Positions 35,997-45,535 are shown, numbered from the stretch's first letter. The stretch: 64,000 nucleotides of DNA from Cyclobacteriaceae bacterium (GCA_958296015.1 CATQIH010000007.1:124001-188000), one strand, 5' to 3'. A program made the numbers and translations. The notes: a model not told the origin generated them from the sequence alone.

Positions 35997-37899
35997 CTAA
36001 GCGTTGGCCCCTTCTATGATCTGTTCTACCACATCAGGGTTGAGCAGCGTAGAAGTATCTCCCAGGTTTGATGTGTCTCCCTGAGCAATTTTACGCAGAA
36101 TACGCCGCATAATTTTGCCAGAGCGCGTCTTCGGCAATCCGGGCACAATCTGAATCTTGTCCGGCTTGGCAATCGGCCCGATGATTTGGGTGACGGTTTG
36201 CCTGATCTCATTCTTCAGATTTTCTTCCGAACGGTCGGTCATATCACAAATAACATAGGCGTAGATGCCTTGCCCTTTGATCTCGTGTGGATAGCCTACC
36301 ACCGCAGATTCCAGTACTTTGGGGTGCTCATTGATGGCGTTTTCTACTTCGGCAGTGCCCATGCGATGGCCTGACACGTTGATGACATCATCTACACGGC
36401 CCAGTATTCTGTAATATCCGTCTTCATCTCTTTTCACACCATCACCAGTGAAATACATGCCTTTATAAGGGGAAAAATATGTCTGTTGACAACGTTCATG
36501 ATCACCGTAAATCGTACGCAGCATAGCAGGCCAGGGAAACTTAATACACAGGTTTCCTTCCACACTGTTGCCCATCAGTTCTTTGCCTTCGGTATCTACA
36601 ATGGTGAGCTGCACACCAGGCAAAGGCAACGTAGCATAAGAAGGCTTGGTAGGTGTCACGCCCGGAATGGGCGATACCATAATTCCCCCCGTTTCGGTCT
36701 GCCACCAGGTGTCAACCACCGGACATTTGTTTTTGCCGATATGGTCGTGGTACCAATGCCAGGCTTCTTCGTTGATCGGTTCTCCTACCGAGCCAATCAC
36801 CCGCAGCGAATCCAGAGAACGCGACTGCACCGGCTCCAGCCCATATGCCTGCAATGCCCGGATAGCCGTAGGAGCCGTATAAAACTGGTTAACTTTATAT
36901 TTGTCCACAATGTCCCAGAACCTGCCGGCATCAGGATACGTAGGCACACCCTCATACATAAGCGTAGTAGCACCCGATAATAGCGGCCCATACACAATAT
37001 AAGAGTGACCGGTGATCCAGCCTATATCTGCTGTGCACCAATACACATCACCAATGCTGTATTGAAACACATTTTCAAACGAATACTGCGTATAAACCAT
37101 GTAGCCGCCGCAGGTATGTACTACGCCTTTAGGCTTGCCGGTAGATCCTGATGTATATAAAATGAACAACATATCTTCGGAATCCCATCTCTTCGGCTTT
37201 GTTTTCTTTAGAAACACCCTCAGTCGCTTCGTGCCACCAAAGGTCTCTACCTTCCTGCATAGCTACCTGCTCGCCTGTTCGCTGGTACACAATCACTTTT
37301 TCGATAGTATCAGTAGATTTCAGTGCCTCGTCTACTACGGCTTTGACCGGAATGGCCTTTTTGCCACGATAGTTTCCATCGGAGGTAAGCACCACTTTAG
37401 CCTGACAGTCGTTGATACGGTCGGAAAGTGAGTTGGCAGAAAACCCGGCAAAAACAACGGAATGGACGGCACCGATACGGGCACAAGCCAGCATACCAAT
37501 GGCTGCTTCCGGCACCATCGGCATGTAGATAATCACCCTGTCACCTTTTTGGACACCGTTTTTCCTGAGCGTATTGGAAAACTGACATACCTGCTCATAC
37601 AACTCGTGGTACGTCAAGATGCGGTTTCCCTCATCAGGCTCATTAGGTTCCCAGATGATGGCCGGACGATCGCCCAGGGTAAACAGGTAACGTTCCAGGA
37701 TATTTTCTGTAATATTCAGTTTACTGTTGATAAACCACTTCACATCTGGCTTCTCAAAATCCCACTTTACAATATCATCCCACTTTTTCCGCCAGTAGAA
37801 AGATTCGGCTATTTTGGACCAAAATTCTTCGGGTTGTTGTACGCTTTTCTGGTATTCGTGAATATAACCACCAAGGGTATGTATCTTATTGCTGCTCAT
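35997..37899 (-). pseudogene. acs: acetyl-CoA synthetase with a single frameshift
   Basis: Two overlapping frames form a full-length Acs (about 634 residues), which activates acetate to acetyl-CoA through acetyl-AMP. The upstream frame runs from MSSNKIHTLGGYIHEYQ to KENKAEEM. The downstream frame continues with [20 protein letters not shown] (AMP-binding P-loop) to [16 protein letters not shown] (catalytic Lys). The break is one extra G in a GGG run at about 37186-37188 (minus-strand ATGGGATTCC). Everything else is intact, so this is either a very recent mutation or a homopolymer sequencing error. Confidence 0.85.
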
Positions 37900-38146
37900 G
37901 AGTTTCTAAAAATTAGGTTGCAAAATAGTTAAGTATAAAAAGTTAATGTCGGCAATTTAGCAAATGAATCCAAAAAACCATTCTCTACGGCCATTAATAG
38001 CATTTACCTTTTGTATTTGCTATTTATTGAGACAGGCGAAGGTGGGATGTTTGCCAGAAACTTACCCTGCGTTTTGTTTGTTCTATGTTTTATTATTTTA
38101 ACCATTTGTTTTCAATAACTTTGACAAATTTATTAACCAAATATAC

Positions 38147-38878
38147 ATGAGAACATCAAATCCAGCCTTGAAAAAGGCTTTTCAAGAATCATCTGTGTAT
38201 AACTCTTCCGAAGGTATGACCATCGAAGGGACTATCACAAAAAGTAGTATTCTGTTGTTGCTGGTAGTCTTTCTGCCGTTATCAACTGGTATTTGTTTGC
38301 AACAGGCAGTGCCTTGGTGCAACCACTGGTATGGACGGGTGCCATCGGCGGTTTTGTGGTAGCCATAATCACTATATTTAAGAAAGAGATTGCTCATATC
38401 ACGGCACCCATTTATGCATTGCTGGAAGGGTTATTTCTAGGTGGCATTTCTGCCATGTTTGAGTTGGGTGCTCCCGGCATCGTGATGCAAGCCATCATGC
38501 TTACTTTCGGGCGTATTTGCGGTGATGCTGGTGGCTTATCGTGCCGGTTGGATCAGGGCTACGGCCAAATTCCGGGCAGGCATTCTGATCGCTACCGGTG
38601 CTGTAGCACTCACCTACCTGGTTTCTTTTGTGTTGAGCTTTTTCGGCACTACTATTCCAATGATCCATGAAGGCGGCACGGTAGGCATCATCTTCAGTGT
38701 GGTGGTCGTGGGCATCGCTGCGCTCAATCTGATCCTGGATTTTGACCTGGTTGAAGAAGGTGCCGCACAGGGTGCGCCCAAATATATGGAATGGTATGCC
38801 TCTTTTGGCTTGCTGGTGACACTAGTTTGGCTATATCTGGAAATACTACGATTGCTTTCTAAGCTGTCCAGAAACTAA
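38147..38878 (+). pseudogene. Bax inhibitor-1/YccA-family membrane protein, two frameshifts
   Basis: Three frames join into one protein of about 243 residues: MRTSNPALKKAFQESS at the start, then FATGSALVQPLVWTGAIGGF, LLEGLFLGGISAMFE and, in the third frame, AGWIRATAKFRAGI and the C-terminal NLILDFDLVEEGA with its usual acidic pore motif. Shifts lie near 38270 and near 38511 (GGG for GG before CGTATTTGCGG). The family comprises multi-pass membrane proteins linked to calcium leak and stress. TAACTTTG at 38116-38123 may be its -7 element. Confidence 0.8.
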
Positions 38879-38890
38879 CAGCAACTACAA

Positions 38891-38911
38891 CTCAGGGCTT
38901 GAAGCCCTGAG
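38891..38911. repeat. perfect 10-bp palindrome
   Basis: CTCAGGGCTT and AAGCCCTGAG flank a single G, giving a perfect 21-nt palindrome between two plus-strand genes. No T-run follows. It resembles REP-type intergenic palindromes that recur in Bacteroidota genomes, and it may also act as a weak terminator. Confidence 0.6.
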
Positions 38912-38985
38912 CTACTGCAAATTGTTCCTTGCACATTATTCATTACCCGTTGATATGAGTACCTTTGTGTCAAATTTTAAAAACT

Positions 38986-39423
38986 ATGACAAAAGGAATT
39001 ATAAAAACAGAAAAAGGCGACCTTCCAATGGAGTTCTACGATAAAGATGCTCCCGGAACGGTGGCCAACTTTGTAAAGCTTGCCAAAGAAGGCTATTACG
39101 ACGGCATCAAGTTTCACAGGGTGATCCCCAACTTCGTTGTGCAAGGCGGTGATCCGACAGGCACTGGTGCGGGCGGACCGGGCTACAGCATCAAATGCGA
39201 ACTTGACGGAGATAACCAGTACCACGACCGTGGCGTACTGTCTATGGCGCATCGCGGCAAAGATACCGGAGGTTCTCAGTTTTTTATCTGCCACGGCAGA
39301 GAAAATACCAAACACCTCGACCGCAAACATACCTGCTTCGGCAAAGTGACTGACAACCTTGATGCCATAGACCAGATCAAAGAAGGAGATAAGATACTAG
39401 GTATTGAAATCATGGAGGAATAA
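38986..39423 (+). CDS. cyclophilin-type peptidyl-prolyl cis-trans isomerase
   Basis: This single-domain cyclophilin of 145 residues has no signal peptide, so it is cytoplasmic. Signature parts are FKFHRVIPNFVVQGGDPTGTG-type active-site sequence (HRVIPNFVVQGGD, catalytic Arg), RGVLSMAHRGKDTGGSQFFI and HLDRKHTCFGKVTDNLD. ATG 38986 is chosen because MTKGIIKTEKGDL begins the family's first strand. TACCTTTG at 38960-38967 could be the -7 promoter element. A strong terminator follows. Confidence 0.94.
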   Translation: MTKGIIKTEKGDLPMEFYDKDAPGTVANFVKLAKEGYYDGIKFHRVIPNFVVQGGDPTGTGAGGPGYSIKCELDGDNQYHDRGVLSMAHRGKDTGGSQFFICHGRENTKHLDRKHTCFGKVTDNLDAIDQIKEGDKILGIEIMEE

Positions 39424-39430
39424 ACTAACG

Positions 39431-39468
39431 AGCGATGGGTTTGGAGACAACCCATCGCTACTTTTTTT
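39431..39468 (+). terminator. strong intrinsic terminator after the cyclophilin gene
   Basis: AGCGATGGGTT (39431-39441) pairs perfectly with AACCCATCGCT (39449-39459) over 11 bp with a 7-nt loop, followed by a seven-T run (39462-39468). It lies 8 nt after the stop. Confidence 0.92.
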
Positions 39469-40048
39469 GGTTTAGATTATAGGTTCCATTTGTGCTACAA
39501 CATGCCCGATGCCATTGCCAAATCGGAGTTGTGTCGAAAATTTCGCTTTTATAATGGGAGAAAATAAGCGTATGTAATTCGGGTTCATTAATAAAAGACA
39601 CTACTTTCTCTGCCAGCTTACTTAATTTGCTGATAATCTATTGAAGAGTTGAGAGACAAGCAGATAGTTGATTTTGTCCTTCAGAAAGAATCCTGTTCCG
39701 ACCTAGAGGGATGTTCCTTAATCAATATCATAGCTTTAAGTGATGATATTTCCCATGCTTTTCTGTAGCCAACATGCAGCATGGTACTTCCAGGATGATA
39801 AGAAGTATATTTTCAAGTTTACTTATTAATTTGAAAAAATTAATAGATTGATTTAATTATTATTTCTATAAACAAAATTGCAAAGAAGATGAAGCTAAAT
39901 GCCATTGCGGATGTCTAGTAGATTACACAATCCTTTATTTTACTAATGTGTGGTTCACTCATACTTAGGTTTGAATCGTCTAATAATATTACTTTTTTTG
40001 AAGCATTCAATTTCTTAATATTAGACTTAGCAAATAACAGGAACCTTA
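39469..40048. other. 580-bp stretch without a recognisable gene
   Basis: AT-rich, with stops in all frames at short intervals. I see no tRNA, repeat or conserved motif here. A small minus-strand reading frame begins to the right, at 40049-40216. Confidence 0.4.
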
Positions 40049-40216
40049 TTAGTAACTCGAAAAAATGACAGATCCTAAGGAAAGAAAAAGCAACGGAACT
40101 AAAATTTTGTTTCCTGCAATAGATGATATGTAGTTTAGATTGATATAAATAAAATATACCATGGCTGCCGCAACAATAGCATAACGCTCACTAGATTTTA
40201 CAGTTAATTCATTCAT
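40049..40216 (-). CDS. possible small membrane protein (55 aa)
   Basis: A 55-codon frame, MNELTVKSSERYAIV onward, encodes two hydrophobic helices (AIVAAAMVYFIYINLNYI and ILVPLLFLSLGSVIFSS) separated by a short polar loop. It is a plausible two-helix membrane microprotein. Codon usage is AT-rich, like the surroundings, and there is no family match, so it could also be chance. It lies downstream of the PspA gene on the same strand. Confidence 0.35.
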   Translation of the reverse strand: MNELTVKSSERYAIVAAAMVYFIYINLNYISSIAGNKILVPLLFLSLGSVIFSSY

Positions 40217-40310
40217 CTTTCAAAGTTTTTTAATTTGAAATATATATAGTCCAACCAACTCTGATAGCCAAGATGCTGATAGTGTAGATTTTGCCTATCC
40301 GCGTTTTGCT

Positions 40311-40457
40311 TTATTTATAGTTGTTCAGTTTGCTGAAGATACGGACAAAGGTCTGGGTAATAAACAAACTCACCACCAGCCGGTAGCCTATTACAAAGAC
40401 AACCAGCGTGGTGGGGAGGATGTTAGGTGCCGATATGGCGGCACTTAGAGGAGTGGA
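40311..40457 (-). other. hydrophobic reading frame directly continuing after the pspA stop
   Basis: After the TAA of pspA the same frame stays open for 48 codons and ends at TAA (40311-40313). It encodes ISAPNILPTTLVVFVIGYRL and then VVSLFITQTFVRIFSKLNNYK, a single membrane helix with a basic tail. It has no ATG. It may be a small membrane-protein gene with a lost or unusual start, a former gene fused by an indel, or a rarely made PspA extension. Confidence 0.4.
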
Positions 40458-41183
40458 TTATTCGGCAGCTTTCTCGTTTGTGTCAGACATGCCAAGTCGC
40501 TTCTTTAGTTCCATCAGCTTTTCTGAACCTTTTGACTCGCCAGCGTTCAGGGCTTTGTCTATTTCATCGTCAACGCTCTTTGTTTCGTTGGCAATTTCAC
40601 CGTACGATTCTGCCAGAGCTTCTTCCTGCTCTACTTTCTGCTTCATGCGTTCCAGCATATTTACGGTGCTCGACGTATCAATGTTGGCCAATTGCTTGTT
40701 CATGGTCTTGGTAGCCGAACTTACCCGCATACGCGCTTTCAGTGTGCGCAGTTCGTTTTCCCAGGTGCCAATATTTGATTTAAGCGTGTCGATATTTTTT
40801 TCTAACTGCTGAACAGAGGTTTCATATTTCTGCCTTTCACCTTCCAGCCGGGTAGCATTTTGCGCTGCCTGTTCCTTTTTGTTCAAGGCTTCGGTTGCCA
40901 AACGGTCAGCTTCGTCAGAAGAAATATCGCCCGATTCTGCCTTTTTGAGCAGCATAACCGCTTTGCGCTCATAGTCGCCTGCCTGATCTTTACTGGAATT
41001 TAGTTCGCTCTTGGTGCGGATAGATAAGGCTTTCACTTCGGCCAGTGCCTGCAATGCTTTGTCCATTTCTACCCGCATATCACGGATGCCCTGCTCGGTC
41101 ATCTTGATGGGGTCTTCCAAATTGTTGATAGCATCGTGTGCCTCTGCCTGTCCTATTTTAAATAATCTACTGAAAATGTTCAT
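40458..41183 (-). CDS. pspA: PspA/IM30-family membrane-stress protein
   Basis: This 241-residue ESCRT-III-like coiled-coil protein assembles on damaged inner membranes. It begins MNIFSRLFKIGQAEAHDAIN, the amphipathic helix that binds membranes, and continues with the family helix NNLEDPIKMTEQGIRDM. Long heptad-rich helices follow to a C-terminal LMELKKRLGM. It follows a YbjN-like gene (85-nt gap) on the same strand, and a divergent XRE-S24 regulator lies beyond that, so the set may be an envelope-stress operon with its regulator. Confidence 0.9.
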   Translation of the reverse strand: MNIFSRLFKIGQAEAHDAINNLEDPIKMTEQGIRDMRVEMDKALQALAEVKALSIRTKSELNSSKDQAGDYERKAVMLLKKAESGDISSDEADRLATEALNKKEQAAQNATRLEGERQKYETSVQQLEKNIDTLKSNIGTWENELRTLKARMRVSSATKTMNKQLANIDTSSTVNMLERMKQKVEQEEALAESYGEIANETKSVDDEIDKALNAGESKGSEKLMELKKRLGMSDTNEKAAE

Positions 41184-41267
41184 GGTCTTTCTATTTAATT
41201 TGTAATGTTTATAAGCTAATTGATCATTAATATTTGGTTTCCGGTCAGCTATTTCGCAGCCTTCCTT

Positions 41268-41690
41268 CTACCCTTTTGAGATTTTGATAATCTGGTCTGA
41301 AAATTCGCTGAGCAATAGCCCCAGAGAATTGAAAGCGGCTTCCAGTTCGTTAATGTCCAGCGTGCTAAGTTGTAGCGTGTCTCTGAATATTACGCGCCTG
41401 CCTGTACCGTCCAGCACAAAAGCTCCGTGTATGATATCACGGTTTTTTTGGAGCAGCATTTTGTAAATGTCCATAGACTCATGCCTAACCTCACAGATAA
41501 ACTGTTCCATAATCAGCAGCGGGTCAGCGCAGCCAAGCACCATCTTATTGACACCGGTTTCTTGGTTATGAATGACAAATACACCTTCCGGCTGATTTTC
41601 GTATTCCACATCGTAGCCCAGATCTACCAGGTATTTCTTTACTTTTGAAAATTCACTTTTCATCATATTTATAGTTTGGTTAGTAATCAT
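41268..41690 (-). CDS. YbjN / Tir-chaperone-like protein
   Basis: This 140-residue protein has a secretion-chaperone-like alpha/beta fold. Features are FSKVKKYLVDLGYDVEYENQPEGVF, a strand EGVFVIHNQETGV, then LIMEQFICEV and a C-terminal helix. YbjN-type proteins occur near pspA in Bacteroidota, often annotated as molecular chaperone Tir. A second Met nine residues in (MMKSEFSK) is an alternative start. Role: probably a partner of PspA (inference from context). Confidence 0.65.
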   Translation of the reverse strand: MITNQTINMMKSEFSKVKKYLVDLGYDVEYENQPEGVFVIHNQETGVNKMVLGCADPLLIMEQFICEVRHESMDIYKMLLQKNRDIIHGAFVLDGTGRRVIFRDTLQLSTLDINELEAAFNSLGLLLSEFSDQIIKISKG

Positions 41691-41772
41691 GTAGTTGGTT
41701 TGTTTTTAATATTTACGTAAGTTTGTTAAAATTGTTAGCATTACAAATAAAATTAGCAAAAATATTTTGCAT

Positions 41773-42570
41773 ATGTCTATCATTGGAAAGAATATCAAGA
41801 AGATAAGAGCGGTCAAGAAGATCAGCCAGACCGATTTTGCGAGTTTATTTGATTTATCCAGAGGAAGTGTAGGCTCGTATGAGGAAGGGCGAGCAGAGCC
41901 TAAGATAGATGCCATTATAAAGATAGCTAATCGTTTTGGCTTATCTATAGATTTGCTGCTTACCAAAGAACTTACTGTCAATGAGCTTTATAAATTTGAT
42001 ATTTTCAAAGAAGAATATGCCAGTGATGCTATTCATCGGATGATTGTACAGGACAAAGATTTGAGTAAAGAAGACACTCCTTTAGTCATGAAAGATCACT
42101 TTTTGGAGTATGTAGTCAATAATCAAAATAAAGATTATATCAACAACCTGCCTCTTGTCCGGCTACCCAACGTGCAACATGAAAGGACACGGGGTTTTGA
42201 AGTGAGCGACCAGTCTATGGAGCTTTATGGTAAAGGACTGCATCCGGGTGATATATTGTCTTGTTTTCCGGTAGCAGAAAGTGTTTATGCGGATGCATTA
42301 CCAGAGAAAGTATATGTGGTGGTAAACAAGAAGGGTATCTTTGTGAGAAGGCTTAGAAAGCAGCGAACAACGCTGGTTTTTGAGGCAGATAATCCAAGCT
42401 TTGCCTCGTTGGAAATTGCACCCGGTGATTTGCTCGAGTTGTGGCAGGTAGATGGCTTTTACAGCATATGTCTGAATCCTCCTCTGCTGATAGAAGAAAG
42501 GGTGGCTATATTAGAGAAAAGAATGCTTGAACTTGAGAATTACGTAGAGCCTACAGGCAAAGCCGGATAA
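41773..42570 (+). CDS. XRE-family transcriptional regulator with S24/LexA-like C-terminal domain
   Basis: About 265 residues. The helix-turn-helix (about 5-60) reads IKKIRAVKKISQTDFASLFDLSRGSVGSYEEGRAEPK. The C-terminal half carries an S24 peptidase-like fold (DQSMELYGKGLHPGDILSC, then YVVVNKKGIFVRRLRK with the Lys region, and DNPSFASLEIAPGDLLELW). It likely represses genes and may be inactivated by self-cleavage or ligand signals. A TTG two codons earlier is possible, but ATG 41773 is preferred. It is divergent from ybjN-pspA with an 82-nt gap, suggesting it controls that operon. Confidence 0.85.
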   Translation: MSIIGKNIKKIRAVKKISQTDFASLFDLSRGSVGSYEEGRAEPKIDAIIKIANRFGLSIDLLLTKELTVNELYKFDIFKEEYASDAIHRMIVQDKDLSKEDTPLVMKDHFLEYVVNNQNKDYINNLPLVRLPNVQHERTRGFEVSDQSMELYGKGLHPGDILSCFPVAESVYADALPEKVYVVVNKKGIFVRRLRKQRTTLVFEADNPSFASLEIAPGDLLELWQVDGFYSICLNPPLLIEERVAILEKRMLELENYVEPTGKAG

Positions 42571-42600
42571 GCATTTAGAAATGTCAGTAAGCTTGGGTTA

Positions 42601-42858
42601 TTACATAATTCTTATAGTAGGTTTACTATGCTGCTGGCTCAACAGTGCGTTTAAAGACTGGTCAATATCTTCAATGGATGATAAAATCTGTTTCAGTTCG
42701 TTGATCTTGTGAAGGGTTTCAAACTTTTCATCATCACTCATTGCATCCTGTTTGTAAGAAATGGCATCTATATCTGCCTTAATTTGATTACATATACATT
42801 GGATATTGTTTTCTGTGTGCTGGGGAAGCACCTGTTTGGTTTGGTCAATCATTGTCAT
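42601..42858 (-). CDS. small hypothetical protein
   Basis: This 85-residue protein starts MTMIDQTKQVLPQHTENNIQ and is mostly helical, with a likely coiled coil (FETLHKINELKQILSSIEDIDQSLNALLSQ). No family is recognised. It is convergent with the XRE-S24 gene, 30 nt apart. Confidence 0.5.
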   Translation of the reverse strand: MTMIDQTKQVLPQHTENNIQCICNQIKADIDAISYKQDAMSDDEKFETLHKINELKQILSSIEDIDQSLNALLSQQHSKPTIRIM

Positions 42859-43287
42859 TAGATATTAGATTGAAAATAATACTGGTCAATTAATACATAG
42901 TTGGTTGAATAAGAGGCACAAACGCTATTCTAAATTTTAAAATCCCTACTTAAGTGATATAAAATTTAAAAAATATGCTTTAATTTTTCCAAAAGATTAG
43001 AAAAACCATAATACATACCTATATGCTGATATTGCAATGATAGTTTTACCGTTCAGAAACGGGCATTACATTCTACATCACGGGTACATTTTTCAACTAA
43101 ATGACAAAAACAACAGGTCTTTGTGGGTCAAAAAAGCAGGTCGCTGTTCTAAAGTATAGGTATGTAGCAAATTGCAGAACATAAGCATATTATAAAAAAA
43201 CTTACTATGACTATAACTATTTAAATAATATTTTTTTATCGGCTACAATCATTATAGTTTTGAGACTGAAACTGATATTAAAATATT
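42859..43287. other. 429-bp divergent intergenic region
   Basis: AT-rich spacer between the small hypothetical gene and the HPt gene. TAGTTTTG at about 43255-43262 resembles a -7 element for the HPt gene, 26 nt before its ATG. No gene, tRNA or inverted repeat stands out. Confidence 0.3.
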
Positions 43288-43653
43288 ATGTGGTATAAAG
43301 AAGAAGTTTTGGCACCTATTGACTATAGTTACTTGGATTTGCTATTTGATAATCAACAGGAAGCAGATGATTTTCTACGGATTTTTATCAGAGAACTGGA
43401 AGTAGCAAAGCCGAACATCCAAAAGGCACTTACCCGCCGTAATACGCAATTGTACCGGCAAACGCTTCATAATGTTAGTCCGCACCTGGAAATGCTGAAG
43501 GTTCAGGACTTAGGTTTACTGTTGCAGCAGGCCAGAGAAAAAATCATGAACACAAAGCAGCCTTTTGAAGACAAGCAGGTGTTTATTTGTGCTATCAACA
43601 CTTCGTTTGATAAGGTGATCAGCGAAATCAGCCGCAAGCTTATGGTTCGCTAA
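43288..43653 (+). CDS. histidine phosphotransfer (HPt) domain protein
   Basis: This 121-residue single-domain protein is predicted to be a four-helix bundle. The segment YRQTLHNVSPHLEMLKVQDLGLLL aligns with the HPt site, with His61 as the probable phospho-acceptor in the Bacteroidota-style HNVSPHLEML motif. It would relay phosphate between hybrid kinases and response regulators. Its stop codon overlaps the stop of the convergent kinase gene. Confidence 0.7.
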   Translation: MWYKEEVLAPIDYSYLDLLFDNQQEADDFLRIFIRELEVAKPNIQKALTRRNTQLYRQTLHNVSPHLEMLKVQDLGLLLQQAREKIMNTKQPFEDKQVFICAINTSFDKVISEISRKLMVR

Positions 43654-44282
43654 ACCTTTAGTACTACACGTAGTGCAGTTCCGTTGGTGCCTATAATTTC
43701 CAACGATGCGTTGATCTGGCTGGCAAAGCTTCTGATCAGTAGCATTCCTGAAGAACGCACCTGTTCAATACTAAAAGTAGCAGGCAACCCTTTGCCATTA
43801 TCTCTGATTTCTATGACTACCTGTGTACCAGACAAGATGATGGATAATGTAATACTGCCTTGTCTAAGTTCTGTAAAGGCATGTTTGAAACTGTTTGTCA
43901 ATGCTTCGCAAATAATTAATCCACAGGCTCGGGCTTTTTCTACAGGCAAAATGACACACTCAACATGAATATCCAGGCGAATGTCTTTATCAGGCACTAC
44001 ATAAGTGCTCTTTAAAGACTGTGCAACAGCCCGGATATATTCCGGTAATACAATATGATCTGGTGTGGTATGCTGATACGCTTGTTCATACAGTAAACCC
44101 ACAGCTTTTATCCGGTTCATATTTTGCTGTAGCACTTCGTATAACTCCGAATTGTCTTTTAACGCTTCAGATTGTAATAGCATGATACCAGAGAGCAGGT
44201 TAAAATCATTTTTGACCTGATGCTGCATTTTCTGCATGTGCTTTTTCAGTCTGTCTGAGGCCCTTTCCACTTCTTTCCGCAT
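43650..44282 (-). CDS. HisKA_2-type sensor histidine kinase without sensory domain
   Basis: 210 residues. HisKA_2 helix: MQHQVKNDFNLLSGIMLLQS, phospho-acceptor His21. HATPase: N-box LIICEALTNSFKHAF, G1 motif RDNGKGLPATF, and a G2-like SSGMLLIRSFASQI. No PAS, GAF or transmembrane input domain is present, so it must take input from another protein. Ends convergently against the HPt gene with a 4-nt overlap, an arrangement that invites a phosphorelay between the two. Confidence 0.8.
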   Translation of the reverse strand: MRKEVERASDRLKKHMQKMQHQVKNDFNLLSGIMLLQSEALKDNSELYEVLQQNMNRIKAVGLLYEQAYQHTTPDHIVLPEYIRAVAQSLKSTYVVPDKDIRLDIHVECVILPVEKARACGLIICEALTNSFKHAFTELRQGSITLSIILSGTQVVIEIRDNGKGLPATFSIEQVRSSGMLLIRSFASQINASLEIIGTNGTALRVVLKV

Positions 44283-44336
44283 ACTTTATTGGGTTCTGCT
44301 TCCCAGCTTCACAAAACAATCTGGGAGAATACGCTG

Positions 44337-44867
44337 CTAATCAATAGTTTGCGGTTCTAACACTTCTTCGGTATTTCCGCAGGTAAGCATTTCTTTGCCG
44401 AAGTAAGGGTTCCGGATTTCTTCTGTATTGCTCAGCCAGAAAGCACCACGGTTGTTGAATGCCATAGGGCAAAATTGTTTGTATAAGGTTTGCTGAATGC
44501 CTTTGAATTTCTCAATATTCTGGTAAAGATTGATAGAAAGTGAATCAAAGTAGATTCTTTGTTCTTCCAGGTCCGCTGTAGCGGCTATCGTTTTAACGTT
44601 CTGCTGCATATCAGGCATAAGTGTAGCATCCACTGTTTCTAACAGTCCTATGGCTTTTTCTTTGGCTAAAGCAGCATCAGAAGCAACAAGTGCATCTTTG
44701 AGTTGTAGGTAGCCATCTACTACGTTAGCTACGCTTTTTTCCTCTGAGGTAGGCTCTGCAACAGTTGTATCGCTTTCGCTGGATGAGTGAGTATTTGTGC
44801 TCTGGTCGTTGGTACAGGCTACAAAAAGCACACATATTATGAGCATAAGTTTAGTTGGAATTATCAT
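44337..44867 (-). CDS. DUF3347-domain lipoprotein
   Basis: This 176-residue lipoprotein (lipobox VLFVAC, Cys18) contains a DUF3347 domain: GYLQLKDALVASDAALAKEKA at the start and QFCPMAFNNRGAFWLSNTEEI, then NPYFGKEMLTCG at the end. The Cys, Met and His-like metal-ligand positions of the family are present. DUF3347 proteins are periplasmic and are often linked to copper or heavy-metal efflux systems; none is adjacent here. A Ser/Thr-rich linker follows the lipid anchor. Confidence 0.8.
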   Translation of the reverse strand: MIIPTKLMLIICVLFVACTNDQSTNTHSSSESDTTVAEPTSEEKSVANVVDGYLQLKDALVASDAALAKEKAIGLLETVDATLMPDMQQNVKTIAATADLEEQRIYFDSLSINLYQNIEKFKGIQQTLYKQFCPMAFNNRGAFWLSNTEEIRNPYFGKEMLTCGNTEEVLEPQTID

Positions 44868-44992
44868 GTGTTTTTGTTGTTGGGGGTTCTACAATACAAC
44901 GTTTTCTATGGCGTTGCGTTACAGAAAATTGTCATTTATCATGTATGGGCAAATAGTTGTTACCCTGACAGCGGCACAAGCGTAAGCCTAAC

Positions 44993-45190
44993 CTACCGAG
45001 CAAACAGTGTGGTATCCGTACGGATTGCGGCATTTCCTCCAACCTTGGGGTTACTGGCACCGGCATTCAGTTTGTATGACAGGACGTTGGGAAAATCTTC
45101 GATATAGGCATTCGGATAATTCATACGGGTAGTTTGCTGAGAAGGAAACATAGACAAAGGTGCGAATCAGTCCAAAACGATTACAGTCCG
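44993..45190 (-). pseudogene. coding remnant (C-terminal tail of an unknown protein)
   Basis: A protein-like segment is split over two frames: FGLIRTFVYVSF, then after a one-base shift QQTTRMNYPNAYIEDFPN and VLSYKLNAGASNPKVGGN, ending at TAG (44993-44995). Composition and phrasing look like a genuine protein end, not chance. Upstream (to 45260) the frames break again. I do not recognise the family. The rest of 44868-45535 shows no other gene. Confidence 0.3.
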
Positions 45191-45535
45191 TTTTTCGGAG
45201 AACTTCCGGATGAAACGTGCTCATCAAAACAGCGCACCGGTAATACCTGTCCAGCATAGGTTACCCGGAGCAAACACAATCCGATTTCAAACGAACTGAT
45301 CCGGTATACGAATATCTTTTTTTTAAATTTTCAGCTAACGTATATTTTTATAAGCAGTCTAAGAATCTCACAGGGATTGGCCCTAAAAAATATCGAAAGA
45401 TCAAGTACTGATTTCTGGTATAAGCACCCTACCAAAGATGGTTTTCAATAAAATTTAATGGCCATTTAGTTTTAAAAACATCACATCTGTTGTACATTGG
45501 AGTGTCCCTTTGTTTACACTATCTGTTTTTTTGTT

